NCBI RefSeq assembly: GCF_000981225.1
Contig: NZ_LAJC01000030.1
Span: 1 to 61,350 of the forward strand
DNA length: 61,350 nucleotides
Source: Allosalinactinospora lopnorensis
Lineage (GTDB): Bacteria > Actinomycetota > Actinomycetes > Streptosporangiales > Streptosporangiaceae
Direction of reading: 5' to 3'
Positions 54,243-61,350 of the stretch are shown here, piece after piece. Numbering within the stretch: position 1 is the stretch's first letter; each line of letters starts with the position of its first letter. A program made the position numbers and the translations under genes. The notes below the pieces were generated by a model. The model did no database searches and had not been told where the DNA came from. It saw only the letters and a list, made by a program, of their open reading frames with translations.

Positions 54243-55373
54243 TCACACGCCCACCTGCTCTGCGATGCGTGCGCGGGCACCACGGGCGTCCCCGAACAGC
54301 GGCTCGTCGCCGAGGGCGCGACGGACGTAGTAGTGCGCCTCGTGCTCCCATGTGAAGGCGATGCCACCGTGCAGCTGTACCGCGTCGGCGGTCGCGCGCA
54401 GCGTCGCTTCCGTGCACACGGCCGCCGCGACGTCGGCGGCCAGGGAGGCCCCTTTCGGGTCATCGGTCCAGACCGAGGCCGCGTACCGCGCCGCCGAGCG
54501 GCTCCGCTCCAGGTCGACGAGCATGTCGGCCAGGCGGTGCTTGATGACCTGGAAGGATCCCAGCGGCCGACCGAACTGGTGCCGCTGGCTGACGTGGTCG
54601 AGCGTCATCGACAGCATCCGGTCGACCACCCCGACGTGCTCGCAGGCGAGGGACGCCCGCGCGAGGTCATGCAGCACGGCAGTGGCCTCGTGGGCACGCT
54701 CGGGTGGGACAAGGAGCGCGGCCGAGGCTCCCTCGAAGATCAGCGCGGCCTGACGGCGCCTGAGGTCGATGGTCGTGAGCTCCTCCCGCCGCACCGGCGC
54801 ATCACGCAGGTCCACGGCGAACAGAGCGGGCCCGGCCTCTGTTCCGGCGAGAAGCATCACGGCGTCCGCGGCTCCTCCCTGCAGGACCCGCGGCAGTCGG
54901 CCGTGTACGGCCCAGCCGTCACCGCCCACGGCCACGGCATCGACGTGTCCGGGCTCGAGCGGCGCCATGGTGACCACGACGTCCCCTCGTACCGCCGGCT
55001 GCAGGAGTTCCTCGGCCACACCCTCCGGCGCTCGGAGCAACGACTGGACACCGAGGACCGCCGACGCGAGGACCGGCTCACACACCAGCGCGCGCCCGCA
55101 CTCCTCCAGAACGACCCCGAGCTCCCGCAGGCCGTATCCGAGTCCACCTCGCGCCTCCGGAACCGCCAACGCGCTCAGGCTCATCTCCTGGTTCAGCAGC
55201 TTCCACAGCTCCGGCGCGTACCCCAATGGGCTCTCCGCGGACACCCGGACCTTCTCATGTGACGCGTGGTCGTCGAGGATCTGCCGGACGACCGCGCGCA
55301 GGTCGGCATGCTCGGCGACAGGCGCGAGCAGCGACGGCGACGCCTCCGGCCAGGGACGGGCAAGGGACTTCAT
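54243..55373 (-). CDS. Acyl-CoA dehydrogenase 4 (FadE-like, possible heteromer subunit)
   Basis: About 376 residues: LAVPEARGGLGYGLRELGVV, RHQFGRPLGSFQVIKHRLADM (Arg and flavin contacts), and the C-terminal VQLHGGIAFTWEHEAHYYVR. The latter is typical of short FadE-type subunits that lack the canonical catalytic Glu. Such subunits usually pair with a second dehydrogenase. ATG at 55373 with TTGGAG upstream, only 11 nt from a double operator. Confidence 0.87.
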   Translation of the reverse strand: MKSLARPWPEASPSLLAPVAEHADLRAVVRQILDDHASHEKVRVSAESPLGYAPELWKLLNQEMSLSALAVPEARGGLGYGLRELGVVLEECGRALVCEPVLASAVLGVQSLLRAPEGVAEELLQPAVRGDVVVTMAPLEPGHVDAVAVGGDGWAVHGRLPRVLQGGAADAVMLLAGTEAGPALFAVDLRDAPVRREELTTIDLRRRQAALIFEGASAALLVPPERAHEATAVLHDLARASLACEHVGVVDRMLSMTLDHVSQRHQFGRPLGSFQVIKHRLADMLVDLERSRSAARYAASVWTDDPKGASLAADVAAAVCTEATLRATADAVQLHGGIAFTWEHEAHYYVRRALGDEPLFGDARGARARIAEQVGV

Positions 55374-55383
55374 GGGCCACTCC

Positions 55384-55397
55384 AACTGAGTTGAGAT
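55384..55397. promoter_or_regulatory. Regulon operator copy, site 12 (left of an overlapping pair)
   Basis: AACTGAGTTGAGAT, 11 of 14 matches. It overlaps site 13 by four bases, the two being offset by ten bp (one helical turn). Confidence 0.55.
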
Positions 55398-55407
55398 CAG
55401 TTCAGTT
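55394..55407. promoter_or_regulatory. Regulon operator copy, site 13 (right of an overlapping pair)
   Basis: AGATCAGTTCAGTT, 10 of 14 matches with a perfect right half. Two dimers could bind on the same DNA face with site 12. Confidence 0.5.
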
Positions 55408-55574
55408 TATGGACCACGCGTCGACGCGGCAAGCAACGGGCCCGATCACACAGACGGCAGAGGCACAGTGACTCCGCAGCGGCGGGCACTGGGGCCCGGC
55501 GCCGGCGAGGCCAGGTCCGACTCCGGTCCGTGACTCTCGGCGGTTGACTTGTCAGTGGACAATGGGCTTAAGTG

Positions 55575-55588
55575 AGACTAATTCAGTT
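55575..55588. promoter_or_regulatory. Regulon operator copy, site 14
   Basis: AGACTAATTCAGTT, 10 of 14 with a perfect right half, before the alpha/beta hydrolase start. Confidence 0.5.
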
Positions 55589-55613
55589 CAACTCTCTGGG
55601 AAGGACGGCCGAG

Positions 55614-56396
55614 GTGTCCTTCGTTCTCGTCCACGGCGCCGGAATGGGCGCCGACTGCTGGCACCGGCTCGCTCCACTGCTCGACGGCGAGGTCTGCGCT
55701 GTCGACCTGCCGGGGCGCGACTCACGGTCGGACGTCGACCTGCGCTCGGTGACGCTCACCGACTGCGAACAGGCGATCGTCCAAGACGTCGACGCAGCCG
55801 GGCTGTCCGACATCGTGCTCGTGGCCCACTCCTTCGCGGGCGTCTCCGTGTCCCGGGTGATGCCGGCGCTGGCATCGCGCTTGCGGCATGTCGTGTTCCT
55901 TTCCGCCGTCGTCCCGGACGACGGGGCACGCGTGATCGACCAGATCGACCCTGGCGTCCGCGGCGTAGCCGAGGCGTGCATCCATGACGGGATCTACCAC
56001 CAGGACCGAGCAGGCGCGGAGGCGATGCTGTGCAACGATCTGGGCGTGGACGACACCGCCTGGACACTGGACCAGGTGGTGGACGACTGTGCCGCGCTGC
56101 TCACCGAGCCCGTGGACCTGTCCGGGCTCGCCACCCCCGTCAGCCGCACGTACGTGCGGCTGACCAAGAACCACTGCTACCCACCGGAGCTCCAGGAGCA
56201 CTCGTCACGGATCGTGGGCGGCGACACGGTCTTCTTGAGTGCTGGCCACATGGCCATGGTCTCCGTTCCCGGTGACGTCGCCGCTCTCGTCAACCGCCTG
56301 CAGCACGACGTGCCCGCGGCCGCCGATGACCATCCCGTCTCGCTCGGCGCACCGCACGCGTCTCGTGAGGCCCGAGTGGCCGACCAAGCGGGCTGA
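55614..56396 (+). CDS. Alpha/beta-fold hydrolase
   Basis: About 260 residues: VSFVLVHGAGMGADCWHRL (oxyanion HG), nucleophile Ser in VLVAHSFAGVSVS, and a C-terminal His in FLSAGHMAMVS, giving a plausible triad. Similar to salicylate esterase/MenH-like small hydrolases. I start at the GTG at 55614, with GGGAAGGA upstream, because an earlier GTG lies inside operator site 14. It could act on an ester, a lactone or a C-C bond. Confidence 0.82.
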   Translation: MSFVLVHGAGMGADCWHRLAPLLDGEVCAVDLPGRDSRSDVDLRSVTLTDCEQAIVQDVDAAGLSDIVLVAHSFAGVSVSRVMPALASRLRHVVFLSAVVPDDGARVIDQIDPGVRGVAEACIHDGIYHQDRAGAEAMLCNDLGVDDTAWTLDQVVDDCAALLTEPVDLSGLATPVSRTYVRLTKNHCYPPELQEHSSRIVGGDTVFLSAGHMAMVSVPGDVAALVNRLQHDVPAAADDHPVSLGAPHASREARVADQAG

Positions 56397-56409
56397 AGAG
56401 GTCACGTCG

Positions 56410-57210
56410 ATGCATAAGCAGAGTCTCTCGGGACGGTGTGCTGTAGTCACAGGCGGTGCCGGAGGGATTGGCGCGGCGACTGTCCGGGCCTTGCGCGCCG
56501 AAGGTGCCACGGTGTGGATCACCGACGTCGACGACGCCGCAGGAGAGGAACTCGCGGCTGAGCTGGGACATGGAACCCACTACCGTCACCTCGACGTGAC
56601 GGACGAGAGCCAGTGGGGCACCCTCGAGGAACACCTGTCCTCCGTGGGCGAGACGCTCAGCGTGCTCGTCAACTGCGCCGGGGCGGCGACCAAGTCGCCG
56701 ATCGTGGCCACCCCGGTCGAGTCTTTGCGTCGCATGTTGGAGCTCAACCTCGTTGGCACGTTTCTGGGCCTGCAGTGCGCGGCCAGAACCATGAACGACG
56801 GGGGCGCGATCGTCAACATCTCCTCGCTACGCGGAGTCCTCGCAACCGCCGAGCTCGGCGCATACGGCGCGGCCAAGTTCGGCGTACGGGCGCTGTCCCG
56901 GGTCGCTGCCGTGGAAATGGCCGACGCGGGCATCCGCGTCAACTCCATATGCCCGGGCAGTATCGCGACTCAGATCACCGACAGCCCCGACTTCGCCAAC
57001 GACGACATGGCTGCCTACGTCGCCGGTATTCCGATGCAGCGCCAGGGGGCGCCGGAGGAGGTCGCCCAGGCGGTCGTATACCTCGCGACAGACCAGAGCA
57101 GCTACGTCACCGGTATCGACCTCATCGTGGACGGTGGCACGGCAGCCGGCCGTGTGACTCCAACGTGGCACCGGATCGGGACCGGTACAACGCCACCGCA
57201 TCAGCCCTGA
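56410..57210 (+). CDS. Short-chain dehydrogenase/reductase 6
   Basis: A 266-residue SDR: VVTGGAGGIGAATVRALRAE, VLVNCAGAATKSP, catalytic Ser in VNISSLRGVL, YGAAKFGVRAL and CPGSIATQITD, with VDGGTAAGRV at the end. ATG at 56410, 13 nt after the hydrolase stop. The two form the right-hand plus-strand unit of the island. It resembles 3-alpha/20-beta-hydroxysteroid dehydrogenases only at family level. Confidence 0.9.
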   Translation: MHKQSLSGRCAVVTGGAGGIGAATVRALRAEGATVWITDVDDAAGEELAAELGHGTHYRHLDVTDESQWGTLEEHLSSVGETLSVLVNCAGAATKSPIVATPVESLRRMLELNLVGTFLGLQCAARTMNDGGAIVNISSLRGVLATAELGAYGAAKFGVRALSRVAAVEMADAGIRVNSICPGSIATQITDSPDFANDDMAAYVAGIPMQRQGAPEEVAQAVVYLATDQSSYVTGIDLIVDGGTAAGRVTPTWHRIGTGTTPPHQP

Positions 57211-57699
57211 AATCGGCCGGGTAGACCTTCATGACCATATAGGTGGACACCTCCTCTGTCCTTATTGTCGGAGATTTCCACTACTCGGGGGGAAGCTCAG
57301 TTCGCTTGCTGCCCTGCTGGGGCCGCCAAACGACCACGGCGGTGGCAAAGATCTGCGTGACCGGCAAAGACATTGTGTCGCGAGGTTCGCGCACATCGGC
57401 TGTTCACCCACTCTCGTATCCCCGAACATGGATTGACCTGCGACATCAAGTCCGAATCCCACTGGGCCCATATGCAAAGGAACATCTCCATGGATTCGCC
57501 ATAAGCTCCTCGTGGCCCTATCCGGCGCGGTCTCGGGCCCGGGCGACCTGTCGTCGCCGGCTCGTCTGCGTGCCCCCTTTCGGTCGCCCGCACCTGTCCG
57601 GAAAGCACACCGAGATCGTCTGCGGTTACGTCCCGAGCGTCCCGCGCAGCGGCCGCCGGGTGGCTCAGACCGCCGCCTCCGCCACCCGGCCGGGCTCCC
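57211..57699. other. Intergenic region at the right edge of the catabolic genes
   Basis: About 490 nt between convergent genes. No recognisable coding sequence, operator copy or IS end. Lower GC around 57200-57500 than in the flanking genes suggests a border. Confidence 0.4.
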
Positions 57700-60237
57700 T
57701 CAGCGCTGCCCCGAGGGGACATCGTCCTCGAAGGCATTCCAGGACGGCTCCGTAGGCGCTCCCGCCGCCTCGGCCCGAGCTCTGTCGTCCGGGACCTCCT
57801 CCCGCTCCCGCATGTGGTGGCGCTCCAGGGCCGCCCCCTCCACGTCGATGTCGGGCAGGATCCGGTCGAGCCACCGAGGCAGCCACCACGCCGTTTCGCC
57901 GGCCAGGTGCATGAGCGCGGGGATGAGCGTCATACGGACCACGAACGCGTCGAACAGCACACCGATCGCGAGGGCGAAACCGATCGAGCTGATCATCACG
58001 GTGTCGGAGAAGACGAACCCGCCGAACACCGAGATCATGATGACCGCCGCGGCTGTGACCACCGCGCGACCGGCCCGGAAGCCCTCCACGACGGCGAGCC
58101 GCGCGGGCCGTCCCTGCACGTAGGCCTCGCGCATGCCCGTACCGATGAAGAGCATGTAGTCCATGGCCAGACCGAACAGGATCCCCACCACGAGCGTCGG
58201 CAGGAAGTTCATGACCGGACCCGGATTCTCGACCCCGAAGAGTCCGCCGAGCCACCCCCACTGATAGATGGCCACCACGCTGCCGAGCGCCGCGAAGAAG
58301 GACAGGATGAAGCCGAGGGTCGCGACGACCGGAACGAAGATCGACCGGAAGACCAAAAGCAGGATGACCAGGGACAGGCCCACGATCACCGCGAGGTAGG
58401 TCGGCAGCGCATCGCTGAGCGTCTCGGAGATGTCGATGTTGCCGCTGGCCATACCCGCGACACCGAGTTCGCCGGCTCCGTCGAGGGGCGCCAGGCCACG
58501 GAAGGTGTGCACGAGGTCCTCGGTCGACTCGCTCGCGGGGCCGTCCACGGGCACGACCTGGAAGATGGCCAGGGTCTCGTCGTCGGAAATCCCGATGGGG
58601 GCCACCGCCGCCACGGCGTGCCGGGAGTAGAGCTCCTCAGCGACCTCCATCTGGTGTTCCCGCGCCTGCCCTTCGCGCGGGGACCTGGGCAGGTCCGCGG
58701 CGACCAGGAGCGCGCCGTTCTGACCGTCTCCGAAGTTCTCGGCCACGGCGGTGTAGGCGCGGTACTGGGTCGAGTCGGTGGGCTCGGAGGAGCCGTCCGG
58801 CATGCCCAGGCGCAGGTCGAGGGTCGGCAGGGCGATGATGCCTAGGGCGAGGACGGCCGCGGCGGCGCGGCCGACCGCCCGCCCCGCCGACATCGGGCGG
58901 ATCTCGGGGTCGGTGTCCGTGTGCCCGTCCTCGGTGCGGGTAGTCGTCGCGGCGCCGGCGAGCCGGTCACGCTCGCGACGTGCCAGGATGCGCATCCCGA
59001 CCAGCGAGAGCAGGGCCGGGACGAGCGTCACCGCGATCAGCACGGCGATCGTGATGGCGAGGGAGCCGACGGTCCCCATGAGGCCGAGGAAATCGATTCC
59101 CGTCAGGTTCAGGCCCAGAAGTGCGATCAGCACGGTCGTGCCCGCGAAGACCACGGCGTTGCCCGCGGTCCCGTTGGCCAGGCCGATGGACTCCCCGACG
59201 TCGATCCCCTGCTTGAGCTGGCGGCGGTGCCGATTGACGATGAACAGCGAGTAGTCGATACCGACGGCCAGGCCGAGCATCAGACCGAGGATCGGCGTCA
59301 CCGACGCCATCTCGAGCGGACCGGACAGGGACATCACGGTCAGGGTGGCGATACCGACGCCGATCAGTGCCGTCAGGATCGGCAGCCCGGCGCCCACCAG
59401 GGTGCCCAGCGTGACCACCAGCGCGACAGCCGCCACGACCACCCCGATCACCTCGGCGGCGCTGACGAGGCTGGGCATGCTCATGGCGATGTCGTCGCCG
59501 AAGTCGACGGTGGTCCCGGCCACGGGGGCGTCCTCGAAAACCGCCATCACAGCGTCCCTGGTCTCCTGTGAGACCTCTTCCTGGCTCTCGGTGAAGGCGA
59601 CGTTGACGAGCGCGGTGCCGCCGTCCTCGGAGACCAAGCGGATCTCGGAGGCCATCTCCAGCAGGGCCGCGCCCTCCTCAAGTTGTTCGCTCTCCTCCTC
59701 CAGCGTCTCCCGGTTCTCGTCGAGCTCGGCCTGCTGAGCGCCGAGTTCGTCCTCGATCTGGTCGAGCATTCCGACGAACTCGGCCTGCCCGCGAGCCTCG
59801 TCGAGCTCGTCCTGACCGGCGTCGAGTTCCTCCTGGGCGTCCCCGATCTCCTCGCGCCCCTCGTCGAGTTCCTCCTGCCGCTCGGCGCGTTCGTCCTCGG
59901 CCACGAACGGGTCGACGACGTCCTCGACACCGGAGACCTCGGCGGCCGCCTCGACGCGATCACTGATCGCCGCCCGTTGTTCCTCGGAGAAGGCCGAACC
60001 GTCCTCGGTCTGGTAGACGACGGTGCCGGTTCCGCCTCCCATCCCGGAGAACTCCTCCGACACCTTCTGGTTCACCTGGTCGGTGGGCGTGCCGGGGATC
60101 GAGAAGCTGTCCTCGAGTTCACCCGAGAAGAGGAAGAACGCCGTACCGGCGGAGATGAGGAGAGCCAGCCACACCGCGATGACGGTTCGGGCGCGACGCG
60201 CAGCAGCGCGCCCGAGTCTGTAGAGAAATTCAGCCAT
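57700..60237 (-). CDS. MMPL-family (RND superfamily) exporter with coiled-coil loop
   Basis: About 845 residues. TM1 is near residues 15-40, then a large extracytoplasmic loop, a TM bundle, a second loop and a second bundle. The MMPL Asp-Tyr signatures appear in VGIDYSLFIVNRHR and LAMDYMLFIGTGM. The first loop holds a long acidic heptad stretch at about 100-190 (EELDEGREEIGDAQEELDAG and repeats), predicted as a coiled-coil hairpin. ATG at 60237 with AGGA upstream. It likely exports a lipid or drug and is repressed by the adjacent TetR. Confidence 0.9.
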   Translation of the reverse strand: MAEFLYRLGRAAARRARTVIAVWLALLISAGTAFFLFSGELEDSFSIPGTPTDQVNQKVSEEFSGMGGGTGTVVYQTEDGSAFSEEQRAAISDRVEAAAEVSGVEDVVDPFVAEDERAERQEELDEGREEIGDAQEELDAGQDELDEARGQAEFVGMLDQIEDELGAQQAELDENRETLEEESEQLEEGAALLEMASEIRLVSEDGGTALVNVAFTESQEEVSQETRDAVMAVFEDAPVAGTTVDFGDDIAMSMPSLVSAAEVIGVVVAAVALVVTLGTLVGAGLPILTALIGVGIATLTVMSLSGPLEMASVTPILGLMLGLAVGIDYSLFIVNRHRRQLKQGIDVGESIGLANGTAGNAVVFAGTTVLIALLGLNLTGIDFLGLMGTVGSLAITIAVLIAVTLVPALLSLVGMRILARRERDRLAGAATTTRTEDGHTDTDPEIRPMSAGRAVGRAAAAVLALGIIALPTLDLRLGMPDGSSEPTDSTQYRAYTAVAENFGDGQNGALLVAADLPRSPREGQAREHQMEVAEELYSRHAVAAVAPIGISDDETLAIFQVVPVDGPASESTEDLVHTFRGLAPLDGAGELGVAGMASGNIDISETLSDALPTYLAVIVGLSLVILLLVFRSIFVPVVATLGFILSFFAALGSVVAIYQWGWLGGLFGVENPGPVMNFLPTLVVGILFGLAMDYMLFIGTGMREAYVQGRPARLAVVEGFRAGRAVVTAAAVIMISVFGGFVFSDTVMISSIGFALAIGVLFDAFVVRMTLIPALMHLAGETAWWLPRWLDRILPDIDVEGAALERHHMREREEVPDDRARAEAAGAPTEPSWNAFEDDVPSGQR

Positions 60238-60277
60238 GGGTTCCTGCAAACGATGGTGGGAGAGGGAGCGCGGGGGC

Positions 60278-60952
60278 TCAGGACGTACTGCGGTCGGAGG
60301 CGAGGGCGCCGTATCCGCCGCGGATTACGGCGATCAGACGGTCCAGGAGCTCGTCCCACACACGGCGGGACTCCCGTGTGTCGCCCCCGTCGGTGGCCTC
60401 GTTCCAGTGCCGGTGGACCACCAGTGCGCCACTCACGAGCGCGCCGCACATCACCTCCACCTCGAAGGCGTCGGCGGAGGGGTAGTGGCGCAGAGTGGTC
60501 GCCGAGATCCGGGTGCCCAGATCTTTGATCGCACGTTCGAACAGAAGGGCCTGCCGAGAGGTGGGCAATGTGCCCTCACCGCCGAAGATCCGGGTGAGCT
60601 CGGTGATCGGGGTCACCAGGTCGGTGACGCGTAGGGCTTCGGCGACCCGGTCGAACACCGGCGTGGTACCGGAGCGTCCCGTGGCCTGGGACGAGAGGTT
60701 GGCGTCGATGCTGTCGACGATCGTCTCGATCATCTCGCCGAACACCTCAAGGACGATGTCGTCCATCGTCTGGAAGTGGTTGAAGACCGTCCTGCGGGAG
60801 ACGTCCGCCCGCTCCGCTAGCTGGTCGACGGTGAAGTTCGTGCCTCCAATCTCGGTCATCAGCGCCGTCGCGGCGTCGACGATGGCTCGTCGGTGGCGCG
60901 CCTTCAGCGCCTCACGCCGATCGGAGGACGGGGGCTTGTGCTGATCGTCCAT
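60278..60952 (-). CDS. TetR-family repressor of the MMPL exporter
   Basis: A 224-residue TetR protein with an intact HTH (AIVDAATALMTEIGGTNFTV, AERADVSRRTVFNHFQTMDD) and a C-terminal ligand domain. It lies 40 nt upstream of the exporter gene on the same strand. Two palindromes in its own 5' region (60975-60987 and 60992-61004) point to autoregulation of the regulator-exporter operon. Confidence 0.9.
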   Translation of the reverse strand: MDDQHKPPSSDRREALKARHRRAIVDAATALMTEIGGTNFTVDQLAERADVSRRTVFNHFQTMDDIVLEVFGEMIETIVDSIDANLSSQATGRSGTTPVFDRVAEALRVTDLVTPITELTRIFGGEGTLPTSRQALLFERAIKDLGTRISATTLRHYPSADAFEVEVMCGALVSGALVVHRHWNEATDGGDTRESRRVWDELLDRLIAVIRGGYGALASDRSTS

Positions 60953-60974
60953 ACCGTCAAGCTAAAGAAGTAGA

Positions 60975-60987
60975 TGCACTTAGTGCA
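60975..60987. promoter_or_regulatory. Palindromic TetR operator, proximal
   Basis: TGCACT-T-AGTGCA, perfect 6-bp arms, 23 nt before the TetR ATG. On the minus strand it overlaps a possible -35 element (TTGCAC). Confidence 0.7.
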
Positions 60988-60991
60988 ACGA

Positions 60992-61004
60992 CGCACTGAG
61001 TGCA
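60992..61004. promoter_or_regulatory. Palindromic TetR operator, distal
   Basis: CGCACTGAGTGCA, with perfect GCACT-G-AGTGC core. Its centre is 17 bp from that of the proximal site. The same core occurs at 23563-23573 in repeat copy 1. Confidence 0.65.
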
Positions 61005-61098
61005 TCCAGTCACAATCGCACTCCGGGAGGGGGCGCACCGGACAGGCACCGCGAACGACGGAGCCTGCTCCTCGGCGGTCCGGGCCCGTCCACGCCGG
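60993..61098 (+). repeat. Direct repeat copy 2 (right border)
   Basis: About 106 bp, same orientation as the copy at 23563-23670, with a few substitutions and short indels. It begins with the distal TetR operator and ends just before the IS5 remnant. Confidence 0.85.
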
Positions 61099-61112
61099 CG
61101 CAGGATCACGGC

Positions 61113-61350
61113 GGCCATCCCGCGGACCAGTGTGTCCACCGCAAACGCAAAGGCCCGACGGGCGGCAGGCCCCCGATCTTCGACCGGGAGGCCTACCGCG
61201 ACCGCACCACCGTCGAGCGGGCGGTCGATCCGCTCAAGCAGAACGGGCGATAGCGGCCAGGTACCACAAGCGGGCCGCGATCTATGACGGAACGGTCCTC
61301 GCCGCGGTCCGGGTCTGGCTGCGCGACCTCACCCGTTCAAAAACACTTCC
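61113..61350 (+). pseudogene. IS5-family transposase C-terminal remnant
   Basis: HPADQCVHRKRKGPTGGRPP, FDREAYRDRTTVERAVDPLK (the last catalytic Glu region), a TAG, then in another frame YHKRAAIYDGTVLAAVRVWL. The window ends inside it. The N-terminal part is absent, so it is a fragment. It lies next to repeat copy 2, which makes IS-driven rearrangement at the island border plausible. Confidence 0.75.

Noticed and set aside
57243-57755. Open frames in the 57.2-57.7 kb intergenic region
   Set aside because: No motif, no ribosome site and no recognisable composition; they run antisense into the exporter gene.
1-61350. CRISPR array, tRNA/rRNA genes or a riboswitch
   Set aside because: No regularly spaced repeats, cloverleaf-like sequence with conserved T-arm, or known riboswitch core was seen on either strand.

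Overview
This is high-GC actinomycete DNA. Signs of that are GC-rich third codon positions, many GTG starts, tandem IclR regulators, an NB-ARC/TPR STAND protein, a MocR regulator and an MMPL exporter. A Nocardiopsis-like genome would fit the 15-24 kb and 57-61 kb parts, but I cannot fix the genus from the sequence alone. No rRNA, tRNA or CRISPR array is visible.

Region 1 (1-1.8 kb) is wreckage of mobile and transport genes: a resolvase-like domain without its catalytic serine, the C-terminal tail of a MobF-type relaxase, and half of an MHS-type permease. Region 2 (1.9-14.3 kb) is a sugar-acid utilisation locus. It holds a sugar porter, a broken HAD phosphatase, and a minus-strand operon running GH88 unsaturated glucuronyl hydrolase, CoA-transferase, enoyl-CoA hydratase, iron-type alcohol dehydrogenase, aldehyde dehydrogenase, KDPG aldolase (eda) and KDG kinase. 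Two tandem IclR regulators are divergent from it, and palindromes of the type GTTAGC-N5-GCTAAC lie in the control regions. Region 3 (14.3-23.7 kb) is a patchwork: an IS256 remnant, a broken glycosyltransferase-like pair (one member disrupted by a 20-bp tandem duplication), an NB-ARC/TPR regulator, a Nudix hydrolase, two gene fragments, and a divergent MocR / FMN-binding pair.

Region 4 (23.8-57.2 kb) is the most interesting part: about 33 kb of catabolic genes for an unidentified carboxylic acid or alicyclic/steroid-like substrate. It encodes an iron-type (Fbp-like) ABC importer, an MFS transporter, an acyl-CoA ligase, four acyl-CoA dehydrogenases, two kinase (APH-fold) genes next to ACAD11-type dehydrogenases, two thiolases (one with a DUF35 partner), two enoyl-CoA hydratases, a MaoC hydratase, five SDRs, an OYE/2,4-dienoyl-CoA reductase-like Fe-S flavoprotein, a flavoprotein dehydrogenase, two NTF2/SnoaL-like small proteins, an EthD protein, hydrolases and one TetR regulator. 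Fourteen copies of a palindrome close to AACTGAATTCAGTT sit in front of nearly every transcription unit in this region, and I found none outside it. I read this as one local regulon, probably controlled by the TetR protein encoded inside it.

Region 5 (57.7-61.35 kb) holds an MMPL exporter with a TetR regulator and two operator-like palindromes, then an IS5-family remnant. A 106-108 bp imperfect direct repeat at 23563-23670 and 60993-61098 brackets the catabolic island and the exporter.

An unusually large number of otherwise complete genes carry a single frameshift or stop (kdgK, MocR, the FMN-binding protein, ABC permease, MFS, an ACAD, TetR, acyl-CoA ligase, a kinase). Some of these may be base-calling errors. 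The 20-bp duplication, the truncations and the IS remnants are harder to explain that way.
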